From CAYMWF01 sp964394085 [NCBI: uncultured Gemmatimonadota bacterium] (GTDB taxonomy: Bacteria > GCA-2686955 > CAYMWF01): DNA of 64,000 nucleotides. A program made the position numbers and the translations under genes. The stretch covers positions 1 to 64,000 of the forward strand of contig CAYMWF010000011.1 in NCBI GenBank assembly GCA_964394085.1, written 5' to 3'. Positions within the stretch are counted from its first letter, which is position 1, and each line of letters starts with the position of its first letter. The notes under the pieces were generated by a model. That model saw only the letters and a program-made list of their open reading frames with translations. It made no database searches and was not told the origin of the DNA. Of the stretch, positions 1 through 9,030 are shown piece after piece.

Positions 1-61
1 AGGCTCGGAAACGGCTGTTCGACAAAATCGACGACGATCGCTCCCCTGTTTCCGAGTAAAT

Positions 62-421
62 GGCCACGTAGCTGCCGTGTAATTCGACTTCGCGTCACAG
101 TCGATGTTTACCCCTACTGAACTCTCCGAACGAATCGAGTGCCATCCTACGTTGTGGGTTCAGAGCAGGATGAGCGTTTTATGACGGGTGCATGACTCCG
201 GAGCGGGGTGTTACGGCTCGCCGGGAATGATCGCACGGGATAACCCTGATCGACAAACCCAGCGACGGGTCGCGGTACTTTTTCCGATTAGACGGCCATG
301 TAGCTCACGTTTCAATCCGAATTCGCATCAAAGCCGAGGTTTACCTCTGCCGGAGAGTCGGGATGAATTTACTGGGGAGCTAACGGCACGGTTTTAGTGA
401 AGGTGAGCGTTTTACGGCAGG
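62..421. repeat. Degenerate direct repeats in gene-free left edge
   Basis: The first 473 bases hold no convincing gene. Two blocks look like diverged copies of one sequence: 62-118 and 294-350 share GGCCAYGTAGCT, then ATTCG near the middle and a GTTTACC end. A second shared string, TGAGCGTTTTA, occurs at 171-181 and 403-413, so the offset is about 232 bases in both cases. This could be the decayed end of a mobile element or an old tandem duplication. I cannot name the element. Confidence 0.35.
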
Positions 422-473
422 TGTCGAACCGGGGGAAGCGGCATTTGTGAAATTGTCAGGTATTGACTCAGTA

Positions 474-2024
474 CTAATCGACGAGCGTGCCTGGCAAGAT
501 GTTCCAGCCGTACCAGTATTCAAAAGCCCCCATGTCGATGCGGGAGCCGCCGCCGAGGGGGACTTCGAAAGTCGGATCGCCGGTGTCGATGCAAGGGGAG
601 TCAGGCAAAAGAGTGAAGTCGAGAGAATCAGGGTTAGTGAATAAAGGATCGGAATCGATATTGCCCTCGCCGGGCCAGCCCCCCATTACATTTGAGTAGG
701 ACACATCAATATCTTTTGTAAGAAATAAAATTTGATCCGGCCAATTGTCTCGTACTATACAGTTAACTACTTCGGAATCTGTCCTAAAATTAAAGATTCC
801 ACCTCCTTCTTCAGTTGCCTGATTGTTGTAAACTGTGCAATTTTCAATGGCAAAAACACTCCGCAAACCTGCCCCTTGCACGCCAAAATTACCAACGACC
901 GTACATCCACTAGCGGCAAGACAAAGGAATAATCCTCCTCCACCATATGCTGAATTCTTTAAAATCGTGCAATCAGTAACATTAATGAGCATGGAGAAAT
1001 CAAATATCCCTCCGCCATAAGTATGTAAATCACCCCACGCGTCATTATTGGCGATAATGCATCCGATTATATCTCCTTCTGTATATTTGCTGTATATTCC
1101 CCCACCATCACCCCTGGAGAAATTTTCAATTATATCACACCCTATAATAGAGATATAAGAATCGTCAAAATAAAGTCCACCTCCTTTTCCATAGTCGGTA
1201 GTTTTTGTTTCATTCCCGATTATTGATGTAGAATCCAAGAATACCGTAGAACTTCTTGCGGCTATCCCTCCACCCCAGTCACTTGCATAGTTGTAGTTTA
1301 CCTGACAATTATTGAGTTCTAGGGTCCCTGAGTTAGAATAAATTCCGCCACCATAATTGCTTGAATTCAATGTCAGAATGGTCTTTTCCATTAGTATATT
1401 ACTGCAATCTGAAAACATTCCAGCTCCATCAAGGCGTGCAGAGTTATTTTCAATTATGCAATCATAAATCGATGAATTACTTGTAACTAAATATATACCA
1501 CCACCTTGCAGGGTTAAGTCATTGCTATCTTTATCACCTTTTGTTGAGAACTTACTTTTTATACCGTTCATTCTTAATACACAGTTCTTAAAAGTCGGTG
1601 AAGAATTTTCGCAATATATACCACCCCCATAAGTGGCGTGTCCATTTTGAATTGTAAGACCGTCTAGGATAGAATTTTCACTTTCGCCTGAATGGAAGTA
1701 GAACCCTCTGCCATTTCCTTCGCAGTCTATTACCACTGATTCCGGGCCGTTAATACTTTTAAGAACGATATTCTTGCCGTTGAAGTCCAGGTTTATATTT
1801 CCTTCGCCCGTATATGTGCCGTCCGGTATCAGAACAGTATCTCCTTCGGATGCATGATCGATCATTTCCTGGATAGTCACGGGAATCGGATATTGAAGTA
1901 CGTCAATCTTCGCCGGAATTGCTCCGTGGTTGCCAGGCATGCGGATCGTGGCCGCTGATGCTGTTGAAAGGAACAGTACTAGTGACAGGCCATATCCCGC
2001 GAGAGTGGTTACTACCCGTTTCAC
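474..2024 (-). CDS. Secreted right-handed parallel beta-helix protein
   Basis: Predicted exported protein of 516 residues with a pectate-lyase-like beta-helix, a fold used for surface adhesins and polysaccharide-active enzymes; no catalytic residues are evident, so function is unknown. A GTG start at 2024 is chosen because AAGGAGAG lies 8 bases upstream and the next residues (VKRVVTTLAGYG, then a hydrophobic stretch ending STASA) form a clean signal peptide. An ATG at 2054 lacks a ribosome site. After the signal comes the family signature IQEMIDHASEGDTVLIPDGT, then VIDCEGNGRGFYFHSGE, and about ten rungs with GGGIY and NC motifs. The C-terminus carries the typical closing block SPCIDTGDP and DMGAFEYW. 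It is a paralogue of the genes at 3860, 19580, 57582/59400 and 61218, and shares its leader with the one at 3860. Confidence 0.85.
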   Translation of the reverse strand: MKRVVTTLAGYGLSLVLFLSTASAATIRMPGNHGAIPAKIDVLQYPIPVTIQEMIDHASEGDTVLIPDGTYTGEGNINLDFNGKNIVLKSINGPESVVIDCEGNGRGFYFHSGESENSILDGLTIQNGHATYGGGIYCENSSPTFKNCVLRMNGIKSKFSTKGDKDSNDLTLQGGGIYLVTSNSSIYDCIIENNSARLDGAGMFSDCSNILMEKTILTLNSSNYGGGIYSNSGTLELNNCQVNYNYASDWGGGIAARSSTVFLDSTSIIGNETKTTDYGKGGGLYFDDSYISIIGCDIIENFSRGDGGGIYSKYTEGDIIGCIIANNDAWGDLHTYGGGIFDFSMLINVTDCTILKNSAYGGGGLFLCLAASGCTVVGNFGVQGAGLRSVFAIENCTVYNNQATEEGGGIFNFRTDSEVVNCIVRDNWPDQILFLTKDIDVSYSNVMGGWPGEGNIDSDPLFTNPDSLDFTLLPDSPCIDTGDPTFEVPLGGGSRIDMGAFEYWYGWNILPGTLVD

Positions 2025-2119
2025 CGTGGCATCTCTCCTTTTCGTGTTGTTCATCCGTTTCAGAAAGCATAACACAGTTTCGTCTGAGCAGCCACCTTGA
2101 CCCCCGATCCCAACTACAC

Positions 2120-2375
2120 TCAGCACGGGTAACTCGCATCCACGGATCCCGATTCTCAACTCGATGAATACATTGTAAACGCGTCAGCTTCACCGGCCCG
2201 AATTGTCACCTTTTTGTAACCGCCAGAAACACACCTAACCACACCTAAACAAACGTAACCAAACGTAGGAAATTGCTGCAACTTATTGTTGCAAAACGTA
2301 AGTACAAGCACGACGGGGGTTTTGAAACCCCCGCCTTTTTGTGCTGTTTCGGACTGAAAATCCGTGACGCTTTCG
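2120..2375. repeat. Duplicated leader region, copy 1
   Basis: The region upstream of the beta-helix gene at 474-2024 is homologous to that upstream of the gene at 3860-5056. Shared landmarks, in the same order, are CATCCACGGATCCCGA, a CAGCTT...CCAGAATTG-like block, TTTTGTAACCG, a small stem-loop at 2277-2291, AAGTAC, the long hairpin at 2307-2345, and GTGCTGTTTCGGACTGAAAA. The two genes therefore duplicated with roughly 300 bases of leader, or the leader is itself a mobile or conserved element. Confidence 0.7.
2307..2345 (+). ncRNA. Conserved hairpin with terminator-like tail, copy 1
   Basis: An outer AGCAC/GTGCT pairing encloses a strong stem of CGGGGGTTT with AAACCCCCG, followed on the plus strand by a TTTTT run. 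A smaller stem GCAAC/GTTGC lies just upstream (2277-2291). Read on the plus strand this resembles the 3' end of a short RNA transcribed away from the beta-helix gene; read on the minus strand it is part of that gene's 5' leader. The same structure recurs at 5318-5355. Function is inferred only. Confidence 0.45.
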
Positions 2376-2527
2376 GAGTAACGCCGAAACAACGGAAAGC
2401 CGTCGCGGCAGTAACCGGTTTCAGCGATCGTGGAGGTTGGTCGCCAACCGGCTCGATACGTAACACCGCCGGATGATCGAGCATTTATGACTTGATACGC
2501 GGCATTTTTACGGCTATATTGCCAACT

Positions 2528-3676
2528 ATGTTTACAAGATTACTGAAAACACCGGAAAAATCTGTATTTCTGTTCGGGCCGCGAGCGACCGGGAAGTCCA
2601 CCTGGATTCAGCAGCGCTTCCCTGGTGCGACCCTCTATGATCTACTCAGCACCGCTGAAGCACTACGGCTCAGCAGGGAGCCGGGAGCGCTTTACAACGA
2701 GGTTCGCGCCCTGCCGCCCGGAACCTGGGTGGTGATTGATGAAATTCAGAAGGTTCCGGCCCTTCTCGATGAAGTGCACCGACTCATGGAGATCACCGGG
2801 CTCAAATTCATCCTGTCGGGATCAAGTGCTCGGAAATTGAGAAGAGGCGGTTTTAACCTGCTGGCGGGACGCGCCCGGGTTTTGAACCTGTTTCCGCTCG
2901 TCTCGGCGGAGATGTCGTTCGATGCCGATATCAGGAATGTGCTCGTACACGGCACGCTGCCCCTGGCCGTGACCGGCGACGATCCGGTGTCCTACCTGAC
3001 GGCCTATACGGAAACATATCTGCAGGAAGAGGTCAGAGCCGAAGCTTTGACACGGGATATCGGAGGCTTCAGCAGATTTTTAGAGATTGCGGCGCGGCAG
3101 AATGGGCAGGTTACGAACATGTCCGGCATTTCCCGCGATGCGGGGGTAAGCCGGCAGACGGTGCAGAACTATTTCGAAATTCTCGTGGACACGCTGATCG
3201 GCCGGTGGCTCCCCCCGTGGAAGCTGAAGCGTTCGACGAAGCAGGTTTCTCATCCCAAGTTCTACCTGTTCGATCCCGGAGTTGCAAGAGCGCTGTCCGG
3301 GCGGCTGCCGTATCCGCCGATGCCGGAAGAGCTGGGTCCGCTTCTCGAAACATACCTGTTTCACGAGATGCGTGCGTGCATCGATTATAACAACCTCTTT
3401 TACCCGCTCTTCTTCTGGAGGAGCTACAGCGGCGTGGAGGTCGACTTCATGGTGGAGGACAGGGACGGGTTCATCGCCATCGAGGTCAAGGCATCCAATG
3501 CCTGGAGCAGACGGTTCAATCGCGGATTGCACCGGATTCGCGAAGAGATCGGTCCGGATAAGGTTCGGTGCTGCGGCGTCTACCTTGGAGAGCGCAAAGC
3601 GTTTTGGGACGATGTCGAGGTATTTCCCGTTATCGAGTTTTTACAGCGGCTCTGGGCCGGAGAACTCCTGCGCTGA
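2528..3676 (+). CDS. AAA ATPase with C-terminal DUF4143 domain
   Basis: A 382-residue ATPase of the AAA_14/DUF4143 family, widespread, often of accessory-genome type and of unknown cellular role. Visible motifs are Walker A (GPRATGKST), Walker B (WVVIDEIQ) and a sensor-like LSGSS in the N-terminal third. The C-terminal half holds a winged-helix-like stretch (AGVSRQTVQNYFEIL) and an Archaeal Holliday junction resolvase-like nuclease fold ending in VDFMVEDRDGFIAIEVKAS, where the D, E and K pattern matches a PD-(D/E)xK core. The ATG at 2528 starts at the conserved MFTRLL block; a TTG at 2492 would add 12 residues. It stands alone between two minus-strand beta-helix genes, with only a weak ribosome site. 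Identification is secure at family level; substrate is unknown. Confidence 0.85.
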   Translation: MFTRLLKTPEKSVFLFGPRATGKSTWIQQRFPGATLYDLLSTAEALRLSREPGALYNEVRALPPGTWVVIDEIQKVPALLDEVHRLMEITGLKFILSGSSARKLRRGGFNLLAGRARVLNLFPLVSAEMSFDADIRNVLVHGTLPLAVTGDDPVSYLTAYTETYLQEEVRAEALTRDIGGFSRFLEIAARQNGQVTNMSGISRDAGVSRQTVQNYFEILVDTLIGRWLPPWKLKRSTKQVSHPKFYLFDPGVARALSGRLPYPPMPEELGPLLETYLFHEMRACIDYNNLFYPLFFWRSYSGVEVDFMVEDRDGFIAIEVKASNAWSRRFNRGLHRIREEIGPDKVRCCGVYLGERKAFWDDVEVFPVIEFLQRLWAGELLR

Positions 3677-3859
3677 TGCCGCTCCTTCCACGCCCAAAAA
3701 TCATAGTGGTCCCAAAATTCCAGACAACGACTCGAGTTTGATCGAGAATGAAATGAGTAAGAATGGAAGGGTACCAGTTGCAGAACAAGAGGACACAGTG
3801 GGACTATCGGTTCACGCGGGGGAGGTGATGAATAAGTTGCATAGTTTCACGAGCGTAAT

Positions 3860-5056
3860 TCATTCGAGTGAAAACCATCTGTAATGTGGATCAAGAGGTG
3901 GAACCCATTCATCTGCACCGATATCGAATCCATTTCCCGACGGTCGATGATCCATGTCCATATCGAATCCGATAATCGTCGATACTCCCGCATCTATGCA
4001 GGGAGAATTGGACTGAAGGTGAAAATCATCGCAAAGAGGATCTTTGAAAAGCGGATCTGTTGAAATGTCTCCCGGACCTGGTTCTCCCTCGTAATAATTT
4101 CCCAGAGCATTGGACCAAACATTATTATGGTCATGGTTGTCCGCACCGTATATTCCATATTCACCGTTATTGCAGACAATATTATTTTTAATCATAAGAT
4201 CATCGCCGTAATAATAGATGCCTGAACCGCCGTTCCAGATTATGGTGTTATTGAAGCAGAATAATCCACCGGTGCCGCTAAGGGAAAAACCGTCGCCACC
4301 ATTCCCGATTATCAAATTGTTGGCGCAGTATACTTGACGTCCGATATTGGCATTCACGACGGATACTACCTTGTATTCGTATTCATTGTCGATGATCAGG
4401 TTATTAACCAGATATGCCTTTTTATACTCTCGGTTATTTAAGTAATTTTCCGTGCCGGCGACTTTTTCGTCGTACATATAGTAAAATTCGATGACTGTCG
4501 GTGTAAAATTACCGGATATTACGTTGTCGGCAATCAGCGGGTTTGCGAAATGACTGAGTATCGTGAAGCCTTCCCTGTTCTCACTGATCAGATTGCCGCA
4601 AATTCGCGGAGACATGCTGTGGTCAATCTCCACCAGACATACAGCACAATCATTTTCGGTTATTATGTTGTTTGTAATCAGCGGGGCTCCTTCGACGCCA
4701 ATTATATAGAGGCCGAAGTACCCTCCTCTTCGAATTGTAAATCCACTGAGCACGGTGCCGTCGCTTTCTGATGACGCCATGATTACTACTTCGCACGGCC
4801 GGTATTGGCCATCGATAAAAGTGTTCGCCGGCCCATCCATACTCGTCAATACAATCTGTTTTCCAAGGAAATCGATGATTTCATAATAGATTCCGGGTGC
4901 AACAAGCACTGTATCACCATCAGCGGCGGCATTGATCCCCTCCTGTATCGTCGGCTGATCACCAGGCACATGGATCGTTACTGCACTTGCCGTTGCAATG
5001 ATAAGAACCGTCGGAAATGCGACTCCGACGAGAGTGGTTATGAGCCGTTTCACCAT
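3860..5056 (-). CDS. Secreted right-handed beta-helix protein
   Basis: Predicted exported protein of 398 residues. The ATG at 5056 is preceded by GGAAGG and followed by VKRLITTLVG and a hydrophobic core ending ATASA, matching the signal peptide of the paralogue at 474. The signature IQEGINAAADGDTVLVAPG follows, then FIDGQYRPCEVVIMASSESDGTV instead of the FHSGES version, and inverse rungs of the form ITNNIITEN and ADNVISGN typical of the NosD/Beta_helix type rather than the GGGIYC type. It ends with SPCIDAG, DMDMDHRPSGNGFDIGADEW. The body is therefore more diverged from its neighbour than the leader is, which suggests leader conservation or gene conversion. Biochemical function is unknown. Confidence 0.85.
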   Translation of the reverse strand: MVKRLITTLVGVAFPTVLIIATASAVTIHVPGDQPTIQEGINAAADGDTVLVAPGIYYEIIDFLGKQIVLTSMDGPANTFIDGQYRPCEVVIMASSESDGTVLSGFTIRRGGYFGLYIIGVEGAPLITNNIITENDCAVCLVEIDHSMSPRICGNLISENREGFTILSHFANPLIADNVISGNFTPTVIEFYYMYDEKVAGTENYLNNREYKKAYLVNNLIIDNEYEYKVVSVVNANIGRQVYCANNLIIGNGGDGFSLSGTGGLFCFNNTIIWNGGSGIYYYGDDLMIKNNIVCNNGEYGIYGADNHDHNNVWSNALGNYYEGEPGPGDISTDPLFKDPLCDDFHLQSNSPCIDAGVSTIIGFDMDMDHRPSGNGFDIGADEWVPPLDPHYRWFSLE

Positions 5057-5129
5057 GCCAGCCTTCCTTATCCGGGATGTTTTTCCGTTACAAGGAAATA
5101 TAGCACGGAATCGCCGACCCGACCACCTC

Positions 5130-5385
5130 GACCCGCGATTCCTGCTGGACTCAACGAGAGTAACCTGCATCCACGGATCCCGACTCCCTGCTCGACGGCT
5201 ATATCGAAATCGCGCCAGCTTAATCGCCCAGAATTGCAGCCATTTTGTAACCGTCAGAAACAACCGTATTCAAACATAGAAACTTTCCGCATCTTGTTGA
5301 TGTAAAATGTAAGTACTAGCACGACGGGGGTTAGGAGCCCCCGCTTTTCTGTGCTGTTTCGGACTGAAAAGCTGAGGTGCATTTC
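5130..5385. repeat. Duplicated leader region, copy 2
   Basis: Second copy of the leader described at 2120-2375, in the same orientation and at the same distance from a beta-helix start codon. The small stem-loop here is CATC/GATG (about 5290-5302) where copy 1 has CAAC/GTTG, so one base pair has changed on both sides, which supports a real RNA stem. Confidence 0.7.
5318..5355 (+). ncRNA. Conserved hairpin with terminator-like tail, copy 2
   Basis: Outer AGCAC/GTGCT, inner CGGGGG paired with CCCCCG, a changed loop (TTAGGAG), then CTTTTCT. Stem bases are kept while loop bases differ from copy 1, as expected for a selected structure. It may be an intrinsic terminator of a divergent transcript or a leader element. 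Confidence 0.45.
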
Positions 5386-5499
5386 CGACAAAATTGTACT
5401 CCTTTTCGGTTATCACTGTATTGACGGCTCTGCACCATCAGGTCAGCTGATAACCGGTACGACTTCGGAACCGTATCTTGATTGACCGGTCGCCGGAAA

Positions 5500-5556
5500 G
5501 ATGATGAGGGAGCGTCTTCCCGCCCGGAGGATATAGCGGAGTCATCCGGGGTTGGG
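5500..5556 (-). repeat. Dispersed GC-rich repeat, inverted copy
   Basis: Read on the minus strand this is a degenerate copy of the dispersed repeat whose plus-strand copies are at 5741, 13998, 15323 and 39571: CCGGATGACTCCGC, CCGGGCGGGAAGACGCTCC. It faces the copy at 5741, forming an inverted pair about 185 bases apart, like a bacterial interspersed mosaic element. Confidence 0.4.
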
Positions 5557-5740
5557 AGAGATGTCAGGCCCTTCCAAGGCATTTTTCTTGTCATTTGGGT
5601 TGAAAATACTGTCCTCAATGCAATGTGATCGGTGGTGCTGCGGGGGCGACGCTTTCCCGAGTAGAGGATCAGAAGCGCTGATGTTTGAGCTGCGGGGGGA
5701 TGGGAAGCTGCGAGCGAGTGCGAGCAGCGCGGGAACGGAA

Positions 5741-5885
5741 CAGCGAGTTTCAGCGCTTCCCGGAGCGAGGGACCAGCAGAGCCGGATGACGCAGCGTGCT
5801 CCTCAGGGCGGGAAGGCGCTCCCGCATCATCTCTACTGCGGCGGAGCCTGGATGGGAAGAAGAGTGTAGTGAAATTGAAACAACT
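5741..5885 (+). repeat. Dispersed GC-rich repeat
   Basis: The fullest copy of a repeat family in this window. Landmarks are CAGCGAGTTTCAGCGCTTCC, GCCGGATGACGCAGCGTGCT, GGGCGGGAAGGCGCTCCC, CTACTGCGGCGGAGCCTGG and GTGAAATTGAAA. It is not coding. The 667-base gap 5264-5930 otherwise contains only the leader copy and the inverted repeat copy. Confidence 0.6.
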
Positions 5886-5930
5886 GCATAGCTACATGCA
5901 TAGTTTCGGGCCGGCGGCGGTTTTGTTTTC

Positions 5931-8189
5931 CTATCCCTCGCCGTCGACGGAGAAGCAGCGGGCCGTAATCTCGTCGGCTATACTGCCCGCGAGAAGCCTG
6001 TTGCCCTTTGCCGTGCAGTGACCGAAGGTGGTGCCGTAGCTGTCTCTGAAATACTCGTCGAAAGTTCCGGAGGCCACGGCCTCCTTGAAGATCTTCTCGT
6101 TATCGACGAAGACGATTCCTTCCCGATCGTCGCCGATGAGCCTCTCGAGTATACTCACGGGAACCGTGGGATACTGAACCAGGACCAGCATCTTCCCCCT
6201 GCCGGAGACCATTTCCCTGCAGTCCTGGAAATTCTCCCTGGTCACCGGATTGAAAGCATCGAACCTGACCCGGCGTTGCGGCAGGAAGTAATCGTTGTCG
6301 GGGTTCAGTTCGACGGCGGTCTCCAGGAAGCGGTACGAGCGGCGGTATTCGCCCCTGTTCCACAACCATTGACTCAGGTCGAAGTGCGCCGCGGCGAATT
6401 CGGGATCCGCTTCGATCGCCTTCATCAGCAGACCTTCCACCCGGGAGCAGTCTCCGGAAACCGCGGCCATGTCGGCCAGTTCGAGGTAGGGGCGGGGATT
6501 GGAGGGATCGAGTTCAATGGCCCTTCCGATGTAGAACTCCGCCTTCTCCTTCGCCGTGCTCCCGTTCTCCGCCCGGGCCATGCTCAGGTCGAACCGGCCT
6601 TTGTACCAGCACGCCAGGTGGGAGGCTGCGGCGCTGCTGCCGGGATTCGCCTCCCAACAGGCGAGGAGCGTTTCCTCGGCCAGTTTCATGTCATTCCGGT
6701 CGCAGTAGAGGCGGGCGAGCTGACAGAACCCATCCACATTGTCCGGAGCAAGCGTGATGATCCGCCTGTATGCCTTCTCGGCAACGTCGTAGTGCTTCTG
6801 GATCTCGGCGCAAACCGCCATGACGAAGTACGGACGCACATCGCCGGGATCAATGGCGACAGCGGACCGGATCATCTTTTCGGCGTCGCTGTACCTTCCT
6901 GCGCCCCGGTACCATTCGGCGATTTCCAGGTGCATCTCCATGCTCGAGGGGTTCAGCTTCAAACCGCGCAGGAGAACCTTCTCGATCATGTCGAATACCT
7001 CGAAGTGGTTTTGCTGCATGTTGCTGAATGCGAGCAGCGCCTCGATATTGCCCGGTTCCCGCTCCACAACGAACGAGAGCGAATCGATCGAATTGACTAT
7101 CATCTCCTCCTGCACGGGCCGCCAGCCGGCCTGGTGGTAGTACGCCTCGTAGACCGGATTGAGGGCTGCAGCCGCTTCGAAAACCCGCCCGGCCTCTTCG
7201 TACCTGCCGGCGCCCTGGTACCATCGCGCGAGCTCGTCATATCCTTCGACGCAGCCGGGATTCTCGTCTATGGCCCGGAGGAGGAGCCGCTCGGTTTTAT
7301 CGTACACGGCGATGCTCCTGTACCAGCGGGAAAGCTCTACGTAAACTCCCACGTTCCCTGGATCGAGTTCGATGGCCCGTTCGAAATTCCTCTCCACCTC
7401 AAGGGGCAGGTTCAGGTCGATCGATACGAGGCCCAGCCTTATACAGGCGAGGATATCTTCCGGATTCTGCTCCAGGATCCGCCGGAAAACCCGTTCGGCT
7501 TCGGTGAATCTGCCCGCATTGCGGAGGATGCTGCCCTCCTCGTGGAGCTTCGCCGCTGCGGCGGTGACCGGGCGGATCGCCGGGGGAACCGCGCCGGGTC
7601 CGGCGGAATGCACGCCTCCGACGGAATCGCATCCCGCGGTATCCGGCTGCCGGGCGCGCTCGGCCAGCACACGGGAAGCACGGCGCTGTGCCACGATGCC
7701 GCCCGGGGTGGTCAGGTGGCGGTCGACATGGTACTTGAGCACCTTCAGCAGCCTGATCGTTTTCAGCGGCTCCCGCCTTGATATCGGAACGCGGCCGTAA
7801 GGAAGCTTGTCGCCGTAATCATTGAATCCCATCATGATGATCACTATGTGCGGATCATACTTGTCGAGCCGATCCTCGAGGATGGAGACCACGTACCCCG
7901 ACTCGGTCCCGATCCGCCCCTCGTCGAAGACGGCCACGCGCTTCCCGTCGAGTCTCGCGTTCAGGATCTCCTCCAGGGGCCGGGGATACTGCCCCTCGGT
8001 CATCGAATCTCCGAGGCAGAGTATCCTTACTTCGCCGTCGCCGGCGAGGGCTCGCCTGTTCCGGTACTCCTGCACGGAAAGGTAGCTGAATCCGGCCAGG
8101 CGGATGCCGGCCTCCAGCATTGCCAGCGCCAGGATGGTGCCGAGGAGCACGGCGCTCAGACGAGGTATCAGCTTGTTCCTGCTAATCAT
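5931..8189 (-). CDS. SGNH-hydrolase-like protein interrupted by a TPR array
   Basis: A 752-residue membrane-anchored protein: an N-terminal hydrophobic anchor (about residues 8-33), an SGNH/GDSL start with block I GDSMTEG (Ser62) and block III GFND (residues 121-124), then roughly ten tetratricopeptide repeats (about 200-640), and finally a segment VLVQYPTVPVSI leading to FGHCTAKGNRLLAG, which resembles block V of SGNH enzymes (His724). The hydrolase fold thus appears split by a TPR domain. The position three residues before His724, usually Asp, is Thr, so the catalytic triad may be incomplete. SGNH proteins of this sort commonly deacylate or acylate glycans at the cell envelope. The start at 8189 follows GGGGAC. 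It stands alone, but a second SGNH gene lies 1.2 kb away at 9382. Confidence 0.8.
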   Translation of the reverse strand: MISRNKLIPRLSAVLLGTILALAMLEAGIRLAGFSYLSVQEYRNRRALAGDGEVRILCLGDSMTEGQYPRPLEEILNARLDGKRVAVFDEGRIGTESGYVVSILEDRLDKYDPHIVIIMMGFNDYGDKLPYGRVPISRREPLKTIRLLKVLKYHVDRHLTTPGGIVAQRRASRVLAERARQPDTAGCDSVGGVHSAGPGAVPPAIRPVTAAAAKLHEEGSILRNAGRFTEAERVFRRILEQNPEDILACIRLGLVSIDLNLPLEVERNFERAIELDPGNVGVYVELSRWYRSIAVYDKTERLLLRAIDENPGCVEGYDELARWYQGAGRYEEAGRVFEAAAALNPVYEAYYHQAGWRPVQEEMIVNSIDSLSFVVEREPGNIEALLAFSNMQQNHFEVFDMIEKVLLRGLKLNPSSMEMHLEIAEWYRGAGRYSDAEKMIRSAVAIDPGDVRPYFVMAVCAEIQKHYDVAEKAYRRIITLAPDNVDGFCQLARLYCDRNDMKLAEETLLACWEANPGSSAAASHLACWYKGRFDLSMARAENGSTAKEKAEFYIGRAIELDPSNPRPYLELADMAAVSGDCSRVEGLLMKAIEADPEFAAAHFDLSQWLWNRGEYRRSYRFLETAVELNPDNDYFLPQRRVRFDAFNPVTRENFQDCREMVSGRGKMLVLVQYPTVPVSILERLIGDDREGIVFVDNEKIFKEAVASGTFDEYFRDSYGTTFGHCTAKGNRLLAGSIADEITARCFSVDGEG

Positions 8190-8514
8190 ATATGTCCCCG
8201 GTTTTTCCCCTGTACCATCTTTATCGTGCCCGGCCCGGTGAACTGCAGTAAATCATGAGCTGTATATTTTCGACGCCCATTTTTCTGATTTTACGAATTT
8301 ACACAGTATTAAATAAATGCTCAACGGAAAACCTCAGCGCCATTGCGGGAACGGACAATATCGTTGTATTATTGCACAAGCCGCTATGCTCAGCGGATAG
8401 ATCGAGATTCTTGAAGTCCAGCAGTGCTCCGGTAAAAGCTTCTGCTGAATCGATCTGCATCTTATTGACAATGCTGATATTCCTCTTCCTGTCACTGCGT
8501 AAAGGGGGAAAAAG
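8190..8514. other. Intergenic region, no gene seen
   Basis: A 325-base AT-richer gap between divergent genes. An open frame of 87 codons exists on the plus strand but has no ribosome site, no recognisable domain and overlaps the next gene's start. Promoters for both neighbours are expected here, but I do not see a clear consensus. Confidence 0.4.
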
Positions 8515-8976
8515 ATGAAAAATTCAAGGGCCCTGGTTTTGTTGGCCGCCTGGATGCTTCAAGGTGTATCTTTTGCGGCAGTCGGGGACGTGGCAGAGAC
8601 AACCAAGGGGTTATGGAAAGCATCTGCCCCGAAAGGCAATGTGAATCCGGGAGCAGCAATCGACACCGACCTGAATACCACTTTTCATATGAATGCTGCC
8701 GTTGATAATAGTTATTATCAGATAATCTTCACCAAAGTATTAATGGTCAGAGCTGTAGCTCTGATAACAAAAAGTCTGCCTGAATTTACCGTTCAATGCG
8801 AGATAAACGGCTGGTTCGATATCACTGACTACCAAATAAAAAGGTTGAAAAACATGGCTCTGGTTGTTTTTGAATATCCGATGCCCATATCGGGAATCAG
8901 ATTTACGTTTACCGGAGGTATCGGCCTTATATCCATCACTGAAGTATATGCCGAAGGTTACCGGCTGGAAGAATAG
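8515..8976 (+). CDS. Small secreted protein with discoidin-like fold
   Basis: A 153-residue protein starting with a signal peptide (MKNSRALVLLAAWMLQGVSFA). The mature part has the layout of a short F5/8 type C (discoidin) domain: NPGAAIDTDLNTTFH at the strand where these domains carry the conserved D...T pattern, then YYQIIFTKVLMVRAVAL, and a final IRFTFTGG...ISITEVYAEG. Such domains bind carbohydrates or surfaces. The start is supported by GGGGG six bases upstream of ATG. It is monocistronic, divergent from the SGNH/TPR gene. Family assignment is by pattern and moderate; secretion is more certain. Confidence 0.6.
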   Translation: MKNSRALVLLAAWMLQGVSFAAVGDVAETTKGLWKASAPKGNVNPGAAIDTDLNTTFHMNAAVDNSYYQIIFTKVLMVRAVALITKSLPEFTVQCEINGWFDITDYQIKRLKNMALVVFEYPMPISGIRFTFTGGIGLISITEVYAEGYRLEE

Positions 8977-9030
8977 AAGCTTTCCATTCAAATCGGATCA
9001 CACGAATTAATGTCATAAAAAGTTGCATCG

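Noticed and set aside
6018-7781. A 587-codon open frame on the plus strand
   Set aside because: Antisense to the SGNH/TPR gene; the repeated pattern mirrors TPR codons.
8255-8518. An 87-codon gene before the small secreted protein
   Set aside because: No ribosome site, no domain, and it overlaps the better supported start at 8515.
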